Shown one piece after another: positions 17,023 to 24,674 of a DNA stretch of 64,000 nucleotides. This DNA comes from Acrocarpospora macrocephala (GTDB lineage Bacteria > Actinomycetota > Actinomycetes > Streptosporangiales > Streptosporangiaceae). The stretch lies in assembly GCF_009687865.1 (NCBI RefSeq), contig NZ_BLAE01000060.1, positions 1 to 64,000 on the forward strand, read 5' to 3'. Position 1 is the first letter of the stretch. Each line of letters begins with the position of its first letter. Under the pieces are notes generated by a model, which searched no databases, was not told the DNA's origin, and worked only from the letters and a program-made list of their open reading frames with translations. Both the position numbers and the translations under genes were made by a program.

Positions 17023-18152
17023 CGATCGTCAGAGATCCCCACCTGGGCGGGCGTTCCTGGGTGAGCGCGGGGCGAGGGTGGGCGCCCGAGCGGGGTGGCG
17101 TGGACTGGGTGCTGGCCGGGGTGGCCGTGACCCTGTCGGGGATCGGGTTGCTGCTGGTCTGGTCGTCGGGGGGCGCGGAGCTGGCGCGGCGGCAGGGGGT
17201 GGCCGTCGGGCTCGGCTTGGTGGCCATGGCGGTTCTGGCTCGGCTCGACCTTCGGGTGCTGCGGTCGTTCACGCCGGTGTTCTCCCTGGTCGCGGCCGTG
17301 CTGCTGGCCGCGGTGCTGCCGCTCGGGGATCGGGTCAACGGGGCGCGGTCCTGGCTGGATCTGGGGTTGCGGTTCCAGCCGTCGGAGCTGGCCAAGGTCG
17401 CGCTGGTGCTCGTGGTGGCGGTGCCGCTGGCGCACGGGGAACATGGGCCGAGGGCGCGCGGCGTGCTGGCGGCGCTCGGGCTGGCGGGGCTGCCGATCGG
17501 GCTGATCATGCTGCAGCCGGACCTCGGCACGGCGCTGGTGTTCACCGCGACCACGGCCGGCGCGGTGCTCGTGTCCGGGGCGAGCAAGCGCCTGATCGCG
17601 GGGCTGGTGCTCGCCTCGGCCGGGGCGGTGGCCTGGCTGGTGACGGTGGCGCGGCCGTACCAGCTCGAGCGGCTCGCGGTGTTGCTCGATCCTTCGGCCG
17701 ATCCGGACGGCAGCGGGTACACGGCGGCGCAGGCGAAGATCGCGATCGGCTCGGGCGGGTTGCTCGGGCGGGGGCTGTTCCAGGGCGAGCAGACGGCCGG
17801 GGGGTTCGTGCCCGAGCAGCACACCGACTTCATCTTCACCGTCGCCGGTGAGGAGCTGGGGTTCGCCGGGTGCGCCGTGATCCTGCTGCTGGTCACGGCG
17901 CTGCTCTGGCGCGGGCTGCGGATCGCCGCGGCCAGCGCCTCGCCGTACGGGCGGGTGGTGGCGGGGGCGGTCGTGAGCTGGCTGGCGTTCCAGGCGTTCG
18001 TGAACGTCGGGATGACCGTCGGGCTGATGCCCATCACCGGCCTGCCGCTGCCCTTCGTCTCCTTCGGCGGCTCGGCCACCATCGCCTGCCTGGCCGCCGT
18101 CGGCCTGCTCCAGTGCGTACGCCGGACCAGGTCAGCGATCATCTCTGGTTAG
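17019..18152 (+). CDS. rodA: RodA (SEDS-family peptidoglycan glycosyltransferase)
   Basis: This 377-aa polytopic protein has SEDS signatures: GARSWLDLGLRFQPSELAKVALV, the catalytic-region loop with QAKIAIGSGGLLGRGLFQGEQ, and PEQHTDFIFTVAGEELGF. RodA polymerises glycan strands with PBP2. It is the last gene of the mre operon and ends 7 bp from the convergent Clp_N gene. Confidence 0.95.
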   Translation: MTIVRDPHLGGRSWVSAGRGWAPERGGVDWVLAGVAVTLSGIGLLLVWSSGGAELARRQGVAVGLGLVAMAVLARLDLRVLRSFTPVFSLVAAVLLAAVLPLGDRVNGARSWLDLGLRFQPSELAKVALVLVVAVPLAHGEHGPRARGVLAALGLAGLPIGLIMLQPDLGTALVFTATTAGAVLVSGASKRLIAGLVLASAGAVAWLVTVARPYQLERLAVLLDPSADPDGSGYTAAQAKIAIGSGGLLGRGLFQGEQTAGGFVPEQHTDFIFTVAGEELGFAGCAVILLLVTALLWRGLRIAAASASPYGRVVAGAVVSWLAFQAFVNVGMTVGLMPITGLPLPFVSFGGSATIACLAAVGLLQCVRRTRSAIISG

Positions 18153-18159
18153 CGCGGGG

Positions 18160-18870
18160 TTACGCGTCGCCGAGCAATCGTGTCATTTCCTGCTCGACGC
18201 GTTCCTTGGTCACCCCCAGCCGTGCGAACTCCGCCACGACCGGGCCGTCCCCGAGGGAGAGGAGACCCAGCAGCACGTGCTCGACGCCGACGTGGTCGTG
18301 GCCGAGTCGTAGCGCCTCAGCGTGCGTGAGCTCCAGTGCCTGCTTGCCCTGTGCCGCGAACGGGACGGGCCCAGTGGGCGCGGTCTCGCTTGGGGGTTCG
18401 AGCCGGCTGGTGATCGATTCTCGGACAACGTCCAGCGGGACTCCAAGAGCCTCGATGGCCTTGGCCGCCGATGTCTCCGGCTGATGCAGGAGCGCGAGGG
18501 TGATGTGCTCGGGGCCGATGTGATCATGCCGTGCCCGCTGGGCCTCCTGTTGAGCCTGCACCACCGCGGCGCGCGCCTCATCGGTATAGCGGGCGAAGGT
18601 CCGGAGGTCCGCCTCGGCATTGTCGGGGGGCACTCTGCGAACGAACCTTTTCTGGGCGGCCTGTTTGGTGACGCCCAAGCTCTGGCCGATCTCGCTCCAT
18701 GTGGCGCCTGAGACCCTGGCCAAGGCCACGAAGTGACCGACCAGGAGATCGGCTTGCTCACCGAGATGCTCGCCGACGACCACGGCCTCCGTGAGGTAAT
18801 CCAGGGCGTCCCCATCGGGACGACGGTCCTTGATGACGGAGATGAGATCGTCCAACCGAGGTATATCCAT
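18160..18870 (-). CDS. Clp_N repeat protein with an N-terminal helix-turn-helix
   Basis: This 236-aa protein has a helix-turn-helix at residues ~55-78 (ATWSEIGQSLGVTKQAAQKRF). Two Clp N-terminal repeats follow, at ~92-150 (DHIGPEHITLALLHQPE) and ~172-230 (DHVGVEHVLLGLLSLGD). Clp_N repeats bind substrates or adaptors of ClpC/ClpA; there is no ATPase domain here. The combination suggests a transcription regulator that senses, or is delivered to, Clp protease. Two palindromes cover its promoter, which appears leaderless: -35 TTGACG, 17 bp, -10 TACAGT, 6 bp, ATG. The left end of the transposon lies 51 bp upstream. Confidence 0.85.
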   Translation of the reverse strand: MDIPRLDDLISVIKDRRPDGDALDYLTEAVVVGEHLGEQADLLVGHFVALARVSGATWSEIGQSLGVTKQAAQKRFVRRVPPDNAEADLRTFARYTDEARAAVVQAQQEAQRARHDHIGPEHITLALLHQPETSAAKAIEALGVPLDVVRESITSRLEPPSETAPTGPVPFAAQGKQALELTHAEALRLGHDHVGVEHVLLGLLSLGDGPVVAEFARLGVTKERVEQEMTRLLGDA

Positions 18871-18872
18871 GC

Positions 18873-18917
18873 GTCAACTGTAGGTTGACGAGAACGTGCC
18901 GTCAACCGCAAGTTGAC
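18873..18917 (-). promoter_or_regulatory. Leaderless promoter of the Clp_N gene with two GTCAAC-N5-GTTGAC operators
   Basis: On the minus strand TTGACG (18900-18905) and TACAGT (18877-18882) are separated by 17 bp, and the ATG follows the -10 by 6 bp, so the message should be leaderless. Two perfect palindromes of the form GTCAAC-N5-GTTGAC lie at 18873-18889 and 18901-18917, 28 bp apart. One covers the -10 and the other the -35. The layout suits repression by the HTH-containing product itself. The last C of the distal palindrome is also the first base of the transposon target duplication. Confidence 0.7.
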
Positions 18918-18921
18918 GATC
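18917..18921. repeat. Target-site duplication CGATC, left copy
   Basis: The 5 bp CGATC directly before the transposon's left TG are repeated directly after its right CA. Five base pairs is the duplication size known for Tn7-family transposition. Confidence 0.8.
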
Positions 18922-18966
18922 TGAGACTGCCAGAGATAGTTGTCACTTCCCATCGATAACTGTCAC
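18922..18966 (-). repeat. Transposon left end: terminal inverted repeat and TnsB-type sites
   Basis: Two sites read on the minus strand: GTGACAACTATCTCTGG starting at 18946 and GTGACAGTTATCGATGGG starting at 18966, 20 bp apart. The second matches the outermost right-end site (GTGACAGTTATCGCTGGG) at all but one position. The outer site belongs to the 25-bp terminal repeat that begins TGAGACTGCCAG. Confidence 0.8.
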
Positions 18967-19077
18967 CAAGATCGGTAGCGTAGCCCGCTCCTGCGGGGCT
19001 GGACAGTGACATCCTCGTGAGTCCGGCCTGTTCCGACCCTTGCTCGTGGGTGGGTCCCGAAGGCTTCCGAGCAGGAC

Positions 19078-22000
19078 CTAGTACGGCAGTTCGCTGCCCG
19101 ACCACAGGCGGAGGCTGCTCCAGGCGACGTTCAGCGCCGCCGTCGCCGTCATGATCCCGAAGACGGCGAACACGTTCACCCCGGACAGGGGCGGGATCCA
19201 GTGCCGGACCAGCCCGTCGGCCAGGCACCAGGCGCCCGGTGTCAGCGACAGGAGACGGAGCGCTCCCAGGACCGGGACCGCCTGGCGGGGCAGCGGGGTG
19301 TCGCCCTGAGGATGCAGCCGGACGGCCAGCGCGATCTGGGCGAATTTGATGGGCGCGGTGATGGCGATGCCGAGCGTCGTCCCGAGAAAGGGAAACCAGT
19401 TCAGTGACGACTGCCGGACGCTCCGGGCCGGCCGCAGCGCGGCCGCCGCCCCGATCAAGGCGACCCCGGCGGTGATCCAGAACGGCCCGCGTTCTCCGCC
19501 GCCGAGGTAGGCCACCAGGCCGACGGCCACCCAGGTCAGTGCCAGGCTCACCGGATAGAAGAACGCCGTGATCAGCACGCGCTCCAGGATGTGCGCGGCG
19601 ACATCCCGGCGGGAGGCGCGCACGGGGGCAGGCCGCTCCTCGGTCCGGAAGGTGCGCAGGTCGTGGATCCGCGCCCAGATCCGGCCCGGCAGGCCAGGGT
19701 CGAGGGCCTGCGCCGCCGGGGCGGCGGCCATCAGGTAGGACGTCAGCCGCCCCGGCACCGAGGATGCGCCGGTGCCGACGGCGGCTACGGCGCCCCTGGC
19801 GATTAGCCCGACCGGGTCGTCCCCGGCTCTGGCCAGACCCGCCAGCAGCTCGGGCCGATCCACACGCAGCCGGTGTGCGTACCGGTCGGCGTCCGCCAGG
19901 ACGTCTCCGGCGGCCTCGCGGGGCAGCGCGAGCCCGAGGTCGATCAACGCGGCCACGGTGTCCGGATCGGCCGCCCCCTGTTCTGCGACCAGCTCCCGCA
20001 GCGCCTGGACCTGTGCGGCGTCCAGGCCGGAGGCGGTCCAGACGCAGGCGGCCACCAGTTCCGCCAGCGCCCCGGGGGCCGCCGCCAACTCGGGCGAGCG
20101 GATGAGGGCGAGCGCGGCGTCGACGGCGTCGGGGGAGCCCATGCGGATCAGCGCGGTGAACGCCCGGAACCGGCCCTGCGGACCGCCCTCGCGATCCAGC
20201 ATCCCGCCCGCGTGCACGACCGCCGCGACATCCCCGAGGTCTTCCAGCGTGGCCGGATCATGAGCCCTGCCGTCGTAGGCGGCGAGCGTCGCCTGGGACA
20301 GCAGGGCGCGGGCGTCGTCCGGCAGCCGCAGCGGGCGGCGGCCGAGCGGCGGGTCGGCTTCGAGATCGTTCAGATCGTGCACCGCGTCCGCGAGGGCGTC
20401 CCTCATCAGCTCGGGCCGGCCGAGACCGGACATGGTGTGCAGCACCCGGGCCAGGATCGCCGTCTCCCCGAGTCCCACGGCCGGCCGGATCATCGCCGCG
20501 AGCAGCGGCATGACCTGTTTGGGCGGGTTGAGGTAGGAGTCGAGCCCGGCGATGGTCCGCAGCGCCCGGCGCAGCGCGCGCCGGCCGTCCGAGGGCGAGC
20601 CCAGGACGCGGTGGGTGTCGGCGAGAGCGGCCCAGGTCCGCAGGTCGTCGGCGGCGTTGATGTGGCCTTCGCGCCGTCGCGAGTACCGCAGTCCGTCGCG
20701 TAGCCCACGCCGCGAGTCCCTCCGGGAGCCCCACGTGCGGCGCATGCCGTGGGTGTCGGCGAGGGCGATCCCGTAGCGGAGGGCTCCGCCCAGGGCGCGG
20801 AAGACGCCGCCCCTGCGGGGACGTCCGCGCCCGATCTCCGCGACGAGCTTCCTGGCCGCCTCGGCGTCACCGGCGCGGGCCAGCTGGTAGGCCAGCTCTG
20901 CCTTGGCCGGATCGTGCCGGTGGCCGGCCGGCGTCCGGGCGGCGATCAGCCGCAGCCCGGTCACGTCTCCGGCGGAGGCGCGGGCGGGCGCCAGCCGGCG
21001 GACCAGGGCGGCGTAGTCGAGCGTGCCGTCCGGGGCGGTGTCCAGGGCGGTGTCCACGGCGCGGGCCCAGTCGAGCCGGGCCGTGTCGACGATCCTGGTG
21101 ATCGTCTTCGAGGTCTCCCCGGGCGCTGCCCGCAGATCGGCGGCCAGGGCTAGCAGCACCTCCACGACCCCGCCGTGACCCGCGCGCAGCCGGGCGGTCA
21201 GGGTGATGGCCTCGGCGAAGCGCCGGTCCGCGTCCTGGCCCGTGTGGTGCAACGCGGTCGCGAGCCGGGCGGCGGCGTAGCAGCGGGTGAGCAGGCCGCG
21301 CTCCTGCTCCTCCTGGAGGATCGCGGGTTCAAGCGGCTCCCGCTGGTTCAGCGCGTCCAGCCGGGTCGCGCCCAGGCGGGTGTGGTCGACCTGCCGCTGC
21401 TCCTCGTCGCAGAGCCGGTCCAGCTCCCGGTCGGCCTTGGCGGCCAGCCGCCGGACCCCGTCGGCTTCGGGCCGCACGAGCGCGTCGGCCCAGGCGAGGA
21501 TGGCGGCCTCGTCCGCCCGGAGCCGCATGTCCGGCAGCAGGCCGGCCCGGTGGACGCGGGTGAAGTGGTCGGAGTCCCAGGTGGTCGGATCGTCGAAGTC
21601 GCGCTCGCGCAGCAGCAGGTCCAAGCCCCGGTCGACGTTACGGTGCCCGCTGCCCAGCCCCGCGGCCAGGTCGAGCGCCGTGCGGGCCCGTTCCGGTTCG
21701 CCCCCCTCGGCCGCGCCGACCGCGACCACGGCCAGCGAGATCAGGGTGCGACCGTATCGGGAGAACGGCGGGCGCTGGTCCTGGCTCGCGATCTGGCCGA
21801 TCATCATGTCGAGCGTGTCGCCTCGGCCGCTCGCGGCCAAGGCCCGCGCCAGCGCCCGCAGCGGCTCGACCAGGGCGTGGTCGTTGTCGTCGAGTTCGTA
21901 GTCGACGCTGTAGAGCGCAGTCAGGGCCGCGTCCAGACGCGGGTGCGGTTCGGGATCGGCCGAAGCCAGGTCGGTGTACGCCTCGGTGACCAGCAGCCAC

Positions 22001-22587
22001 GAGGACGCGCCCTGTGCCGAGGTGGCCGACAGCCGGGCGTGCGCCTGCCCGGCCAGGTCCCCGGCCGGGAGGCCGAGCTCGGTGAGCCCCCGGGCGGCCG
22101 CCGCGAGCAGTCGTCCCGCCTGGGCGTCGTCGGCGAGCGTGGCGGCCGTCGTCGCGGACCGGTGCCACAACTCGGCGGCCTGTCCCGGCTCCTGGCCTCG
22201 CGCGACCGCCTGGAAGGCTCTGGCCTGCTCGTACCGGCCGGTGATCATGGCCACGGAGGCGAGCGCCTGGCTTCCCCTGCCGTCGGCCGTGAGCGCGGTC
22301 AGGGCCTGGGGCGGCAGCTCGGTGACGATGGCGTTCAGTGTGGCGGCCAGGACGCACAGCCGGAGGAACGCGGGCAGTTCGCCGGGCCCTTCGGGGCGGT
22401 GCGCCAGCGCCAGAGAGACGTCGCGGGACAGTGACTGGTAGGCGTCGAGGCCGAAGTGCTCGCGCTTGCGATCCAGCCAGAGCGGGGTGATCAGCCCCCG
22501 GAGCTTGGCGATCTCGCCGCTGGCGGCGTGGTGTTCGGCCAGGTGCTCCAGGGCGTAACGGATCTGTTCCTGGTCGGGGGTCGTCAC
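19078..22587 (-). CDS. Large helical-repeat protein with C-terminal membrane domain, third gene of the NLR cargo
   Basis: This 1169-aa protein is of unrecognised family. Residues ~1-960 are rich in Ala, Leu and Arg and read as TPR/alpha-solenoid helices (for example AELWHRSATTAATLADDAQAGRLL and LAYQLARAGDAEAARKLVAEIG). Residues ~985-1165 hold four or five membrane segments (VLITAFFYPVSLALTWVAVGLVAYL, PFWITAGVALIGAAAAL, FLGTTLGIAITAPI, VFAVFGIMTATAALNVAW). The ATG overlaps the stop of the NLR-like ATPase gene (ATGA), so the two are translated together. In STAND systems such repeats usually sense a ligand or scaffold partners. A membrane-anchored sensor or effector platform for the ATPase is a reasonable inference. 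Confidence 0.75.
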   Translation of the reverse strand: MTTPDQEQIRYALEHLAEHHAASGEIAKLRGLITPLWLDRKREHFGLDAYQSLSRDVSLALAHRPEGPGELPAFLRLCVLAATLNAIVTELPPQALTALTADGRGSQALASVAMITGRYEQARAFQAVARGQEPGQAAELWHRSATTAATLADDAQAGRLLAAAARGLTELGLPAGDLAGQAHARLSATSAQGASSWLLVTEAYTDLASADPEPHPRLDAALTALYSVDYELDDNDHALVEPLRALARALAASGRGDTLDMMIGQIASQDQRPPFSRYGRTLISLAVVAVGAAEGGEPERARTALDLAAGLGSGHRNVDRGLDLLLRERDFDDPTTWDSDHFTRVHRAGLLPDMRLRADEAAILAWADALVRPEADGVRRLAAKADRELDRLCDEEQRQVDHTRLGATRLDALNQREPLEPAILQEEQERGLLTRCYAAARLATALHHTGQDADRRFAEAITLTARLRAGHGGVVEVLLALAADLRAAPGETSKTITRIVDTARLDWARAVDTALDTAPDGTLDYAALVRRLAPARASAGDVTGLRLIAARTPAGHRHDPAKAELAYQLARAGDAEAARKLVAEIGRGRPRRGGVFRALGGALRYGIALADTHGMRRTWGSRRDSRRGLRDGLRYSRRREGHINAADDLRTWAALADTHRVLGSPSDGRRALRRALRTIAGLDSYLNPPKQVMPLLAAMIRPAVGLGETAILARVLHTMSGLGRPELMRDALADAVHDLNDLEADPPLGRRPLRLPDDARALLSQATLAAYDGRAHDPATLEDLGDVAAVVHAGGMLDREGGPQGRFRAFTALIRMGSPDAVDAALALIRSPELAAAPGALAELVAACVWTASGLDAAQVQALRELVAEQGAADPDTVAALIDLGLALPREAAGDVLADADRYAHRLRVDRPELLAGLARAGDDPVGLIARGAVAAVGTGASSVPGRLTSYLMAAAPAAQALDPGLPGRIWARIHDLRTFRTEERPAPVRASRRDVAAHILERVLITAFFYPVSLALTWVAVGLVAYLGGGERGPFWITAGVALIGAAAALRPARSVRQSSLNWFPFLGTTLGIAITAPIKFAQIALAVRLHPQGDTPLPRQAVPVLGALRLLSLTPGAWCLADGLVRHWIPPLSGVNVFAVFGIMTATAALNVAWSSLRLWSGSELPY

Positions 22588-23798
22588 GGCGGGCTCTCAC
22601 CGAACAGCAACTGCTCCAGATGGTTGGCGATCTTCCGGTTGGTGCCCGCCAGGTCGATGTCGCCGATCTCGTCCTTGGCTTGAAGGAAGTCGCGGAAGCT
22701 CGCGTGGTAGATGCGGTGCCGTCCGCCCTCCACGTGGACGAACTCCCGCCAGACCCGCAGCGCCTCCACCACCCGGCTGAGGGGCAGCCGCGTCCAGGCC
22801 GCCAGTTGCGCGGGGCTGACCGGTTCACGCGCCGCGGCCAGGTAGACGATCACCGGCTGGCGGTAAGTGAGCCAGGTCTCGAAGTCGGCACCGCGCATCA
22901 GCCGCCAGTGGCTTTCGTAGTAGGCCTGGAGCCCCTGCGGCAGATCGCCCAGACCGCCGGCCCCCAGCCGGCCCTCCTCGATCGCGGGCAGCACGTGGTG
23001 CAGATACATGAAGTTGCCCTCGGCCTTGCCGAGCAGTGTCGTCACGAACAGGGCCGGAGCGATGCCCTGGGCGGCGAGCAGGTCGCGCATCCTGGGCCGG
23101 GCCGCGAAGATCTCCAAGTACTCGGTGACGTCGGCCAGGTTGGCCGCCGCTCCGGCGTCCAGCAGGAAGAACTCCCGGGACTCGACCTGTAATCGCAGGT
23201 CGGCGTGGTCGCGCGGGCGGGTCGACACGACGAGGAACACGCCGTCGGGCAGCCTTGGCGGCAGGTAGAGCAGGTTCTCGCGTGGGTCTCCGGCGTGTGA
23301 CACCTCGTCGAGGGCGTCCAGCACCACCACGACCGGCTCCGGCCGGGACCGCGCGGCCTCGGCCAGCAGCCCGCTGAGGAACACCCCGTCCCTGGACGCC
23401 TCCACCGGCAGCAACGGCGGCCGGTCCAGTTGGTACGCCGCGATGATCTGGGCGCTGACGTTCTCCAGGAACTGCTCGGGGCGGTTCACCCCGAGCGCGG
23501 CGACCACGAAGTGGTGCGGATAGCCGCGTTCGGCGACCACATGGGCGAGCAGGGACGTCTTGCCGACCCCGGGCACACCCTCGATGATGAAGTATCCCGA
23601 CGAGCGGGCCGCGACGAACCGGTCGATGGCGTCGACCGCGAACCGTCGGCCGACGAACCCGGTGGTCTTGTCGGCGATCAGGTCGGTGAAACTGATCAGT
23701 TTGCGGGCCAGCGGCGCGTAGGCCTCGCCGTGGAAATGCTGGTAAATGGTGTTGTCGTCGCCGATCACCACGCCACGGGAATCCGTGATCCAGTTCAC
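22584..23798 (-). CDS. NLR-like STAND/NACHT ATPase with an N-terminal amyloid-type motif
   Basis: This 404-aa protein starts at GTG 23798, which has no ribosome binding site but is preceded by GATAAT and 6 bp, as in leaderless messages. Residues 7-22 (SRGVVIGDDNTIYQHF) nearly repeat the C-terminal motif of the divergent 112-aa protein. Walker A is GVPGVGKTS (74-82) and Walker B VVVVLDALDE (156-165), with STRPRD as a sensor and a winged-helix region ending YHASFRDFL, a hallmark of bacterial STAND proteins. There are no repeats C-terminal to it; the overlapping downstream gene probably supplies them. NLRs with such a short motif in place of an effector domain recruit a partner carrying the same motif through amyloid-like templating. 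Confidence 0.85.
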   Translation of the reverse strand: MNWITDSRGVVIGDDNTIYQHFHGEAYAPLARKLISFTDLIADKTTGFVGRRFAVDAIDRFVAARSSGYFIIEGVPGVGKTSLLAHVVAERGYPHHFVVAALGVNRPEQFLENVSAQIIAAYQLDRPPLLPVEASRDGVFLSGLLAEAARSRPEPVVVVLDALDEVSHAGDPRENLLYLPPRLPDGVFLVVSTRPRDHADLRLQVESREFFLLDAGAAANLADVTEYLEIFAARPRMRDLLAAQGIAPALFVTTLLGKAEGNFMYLHHVLPAIEEGRLGAGGLGDLPQGLQAYYESHWRLMRGADFETWLTYRQPVIVYLAAAREPVSPAQLAAWTRLPLSRVVEALRVWREFVHVEGGRHRIYHASFRDFLQAKDEIGDIDLAGTNRKIANHLEQLLFGESPP

Positions 23799-23877
23799 AT
23801 CCCGATTATCACTGCTCCGGTACGAATTGTGCTGCGACAATGACGGCGATTCACCCCGACTCCGGCGGAGGTCACCC
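23799..23877. promoter_or_regulatory. Divergent promoter region of the NLR and motif-effector genes
   Basis: Only 79 bp separate the two divergent genes. On the minus strand GATAAT lies 6 bp before the NLR's GTG, pointing to a leaderless transcript. On the plus strand GGCGGAGG precedes the effector ATG at normal spacing, so that message has a leader. Divergent arrangement over so short a gap suggests joint regulation. Confidence 0.5.
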
Positions 23878-24216
23878 ATGGACCCGGTCACCCTGATCCT
23901 TGAGGCTCTCGCGGCGGGGGCGGCGGCCGGTGTCACCGCCGGTGTCACCGACGCCTACACCGGTCTGAAGAACCTGCTGGTCCGGCGCTTCGGCGACGAT
24001 CCCGCCCTGGAGGACGCCGGCCAGGACCCGGATCTCCTGCGTGAACTGCTCGGCGGCCTCGGCGATGACCCGGAGGTCCTGCGGGCCGCTTCGGCCGTGC
24101 TCGAATCGGCCGACCCGCAGGGTGCCGCCGCCGGCAAATACACGGTCACCGTGTACGGCAGCAAGGGCGTTACCATCGGCGACCACAACCAGATCACTCA
24201 GCACTTCACTGAATGA
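23878..24216 (+). CDS. Bell-type small effector candidate with C-terminal amyloid-type motif
   Basis: This 112-aa protein's N-terminal ~80 residues are helical. They open with a hydrophobic, Ala/Gly-rich helix (TLILEALAAGAAAGVTAGVTDAY) and continue DAYTGLKNLLVRRFGDDPALEDAGQ, DLLRELL and VLRAASAVL. This pattern fits bacterial Bell-type domains, the presumed counterparts of fungal HeLo pore-forming domains. Residues 95-110 (SKGVTIGDHNQITQHF) match the NLR's N-terminal motif at 11 of 16 positions, including GV, IGD, N, I and QHF. The inferred role is a membrane-attacking cell-death effector activated when the NLR nucleates its motif. The Bell assignment rests on pattern recognition and needs a profile search. 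Confidence 0.75.
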   Translation: MDPVTLILEALAAGAAAGVTAGVTDAYTGLKNLLVRRFGDDPALEDAGQDPDLLRELLGGLGDDPEVLRAASAVLESADPQGAAAGKYTVTVYGSKGVTIGDHNQITQHFTE

Positions 24217-24463
24217 ACTCCCCGATGGTGCCGGCTGGCCGGTGACGAGGTGACCGAACGCCCGAAAGTAGCCGTACATCGTCCTTCGGCACGTTCGCAC
24301 GGATCCGCCGGGCCGTCTCTGGTCCTTTGATGAACGCGTCGCGGTCGCCTGCGATGACCAGCATCGGCATGGTCATACCGGCCAGTCCGGTGTCGGAGTA
24401 GATCGGCAGGGCGCATGCTTCATGCGCCTGCATGCCCCAGCCTTTCCCGTTTCGGTCATTCAC
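24206..24463 (-). pseudogene. Remnant of an alpha/beta-hydrolase C-terminus
   Basis: The minus-strand reading TMPMLVIAGDRDAFIKGPETARRIRANVPKDDVRLLSG looks like the C-terminal part of an alpha/beta hydrolase, with the acid residue in GDRD. The catalytic-His segment (GHLVTGQPA) then appears in another frame, and GTIGEFIQ in the first frame again, so two frameshifts are needed. The N-terminal two thirds and the nucleophile elbow are absent. It overlaps the end of the effector gene by 11 bp and is decaying cargo. Confidence 0.6.
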
Positions 24464-24674
24464 CAGCCTTAGGCAGCACGACCTCCACCGGCCGGGATCG
24501 GATCTCCTGGATCAGTTTCCCGAGGAGTTTCCTGCAGGGAGCTAGGAGTCTGCTCTGGCCTGTTCCAGTCAACCGCGCTGCTTCGATATCCGTCTATCTG
24601 ATAGCGCCCAGGTCAGTGTGGGGTGTCACTATCAAGTACCGCTGCGCCAGACATCGGTTGCTAGATGGCTGGCT
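24464..24674. other. Intergenic stretch inside the transposon, no feature seen
   Basis: These 211 bp between the hydrolase remnant and tniQ are less GC-rich than the surroundings and contain no convincing coding frame, repeat or hairpin. They probably mark old junctions of cargo exchange. Confidence 0.4.

Noticed and set aside
19006-19024. Third TnsB-type site at the left end (GTGACATCC...)
   Set aside because: It is in the wrong orientation relative to the two left-end sites and matches only the first six bases.
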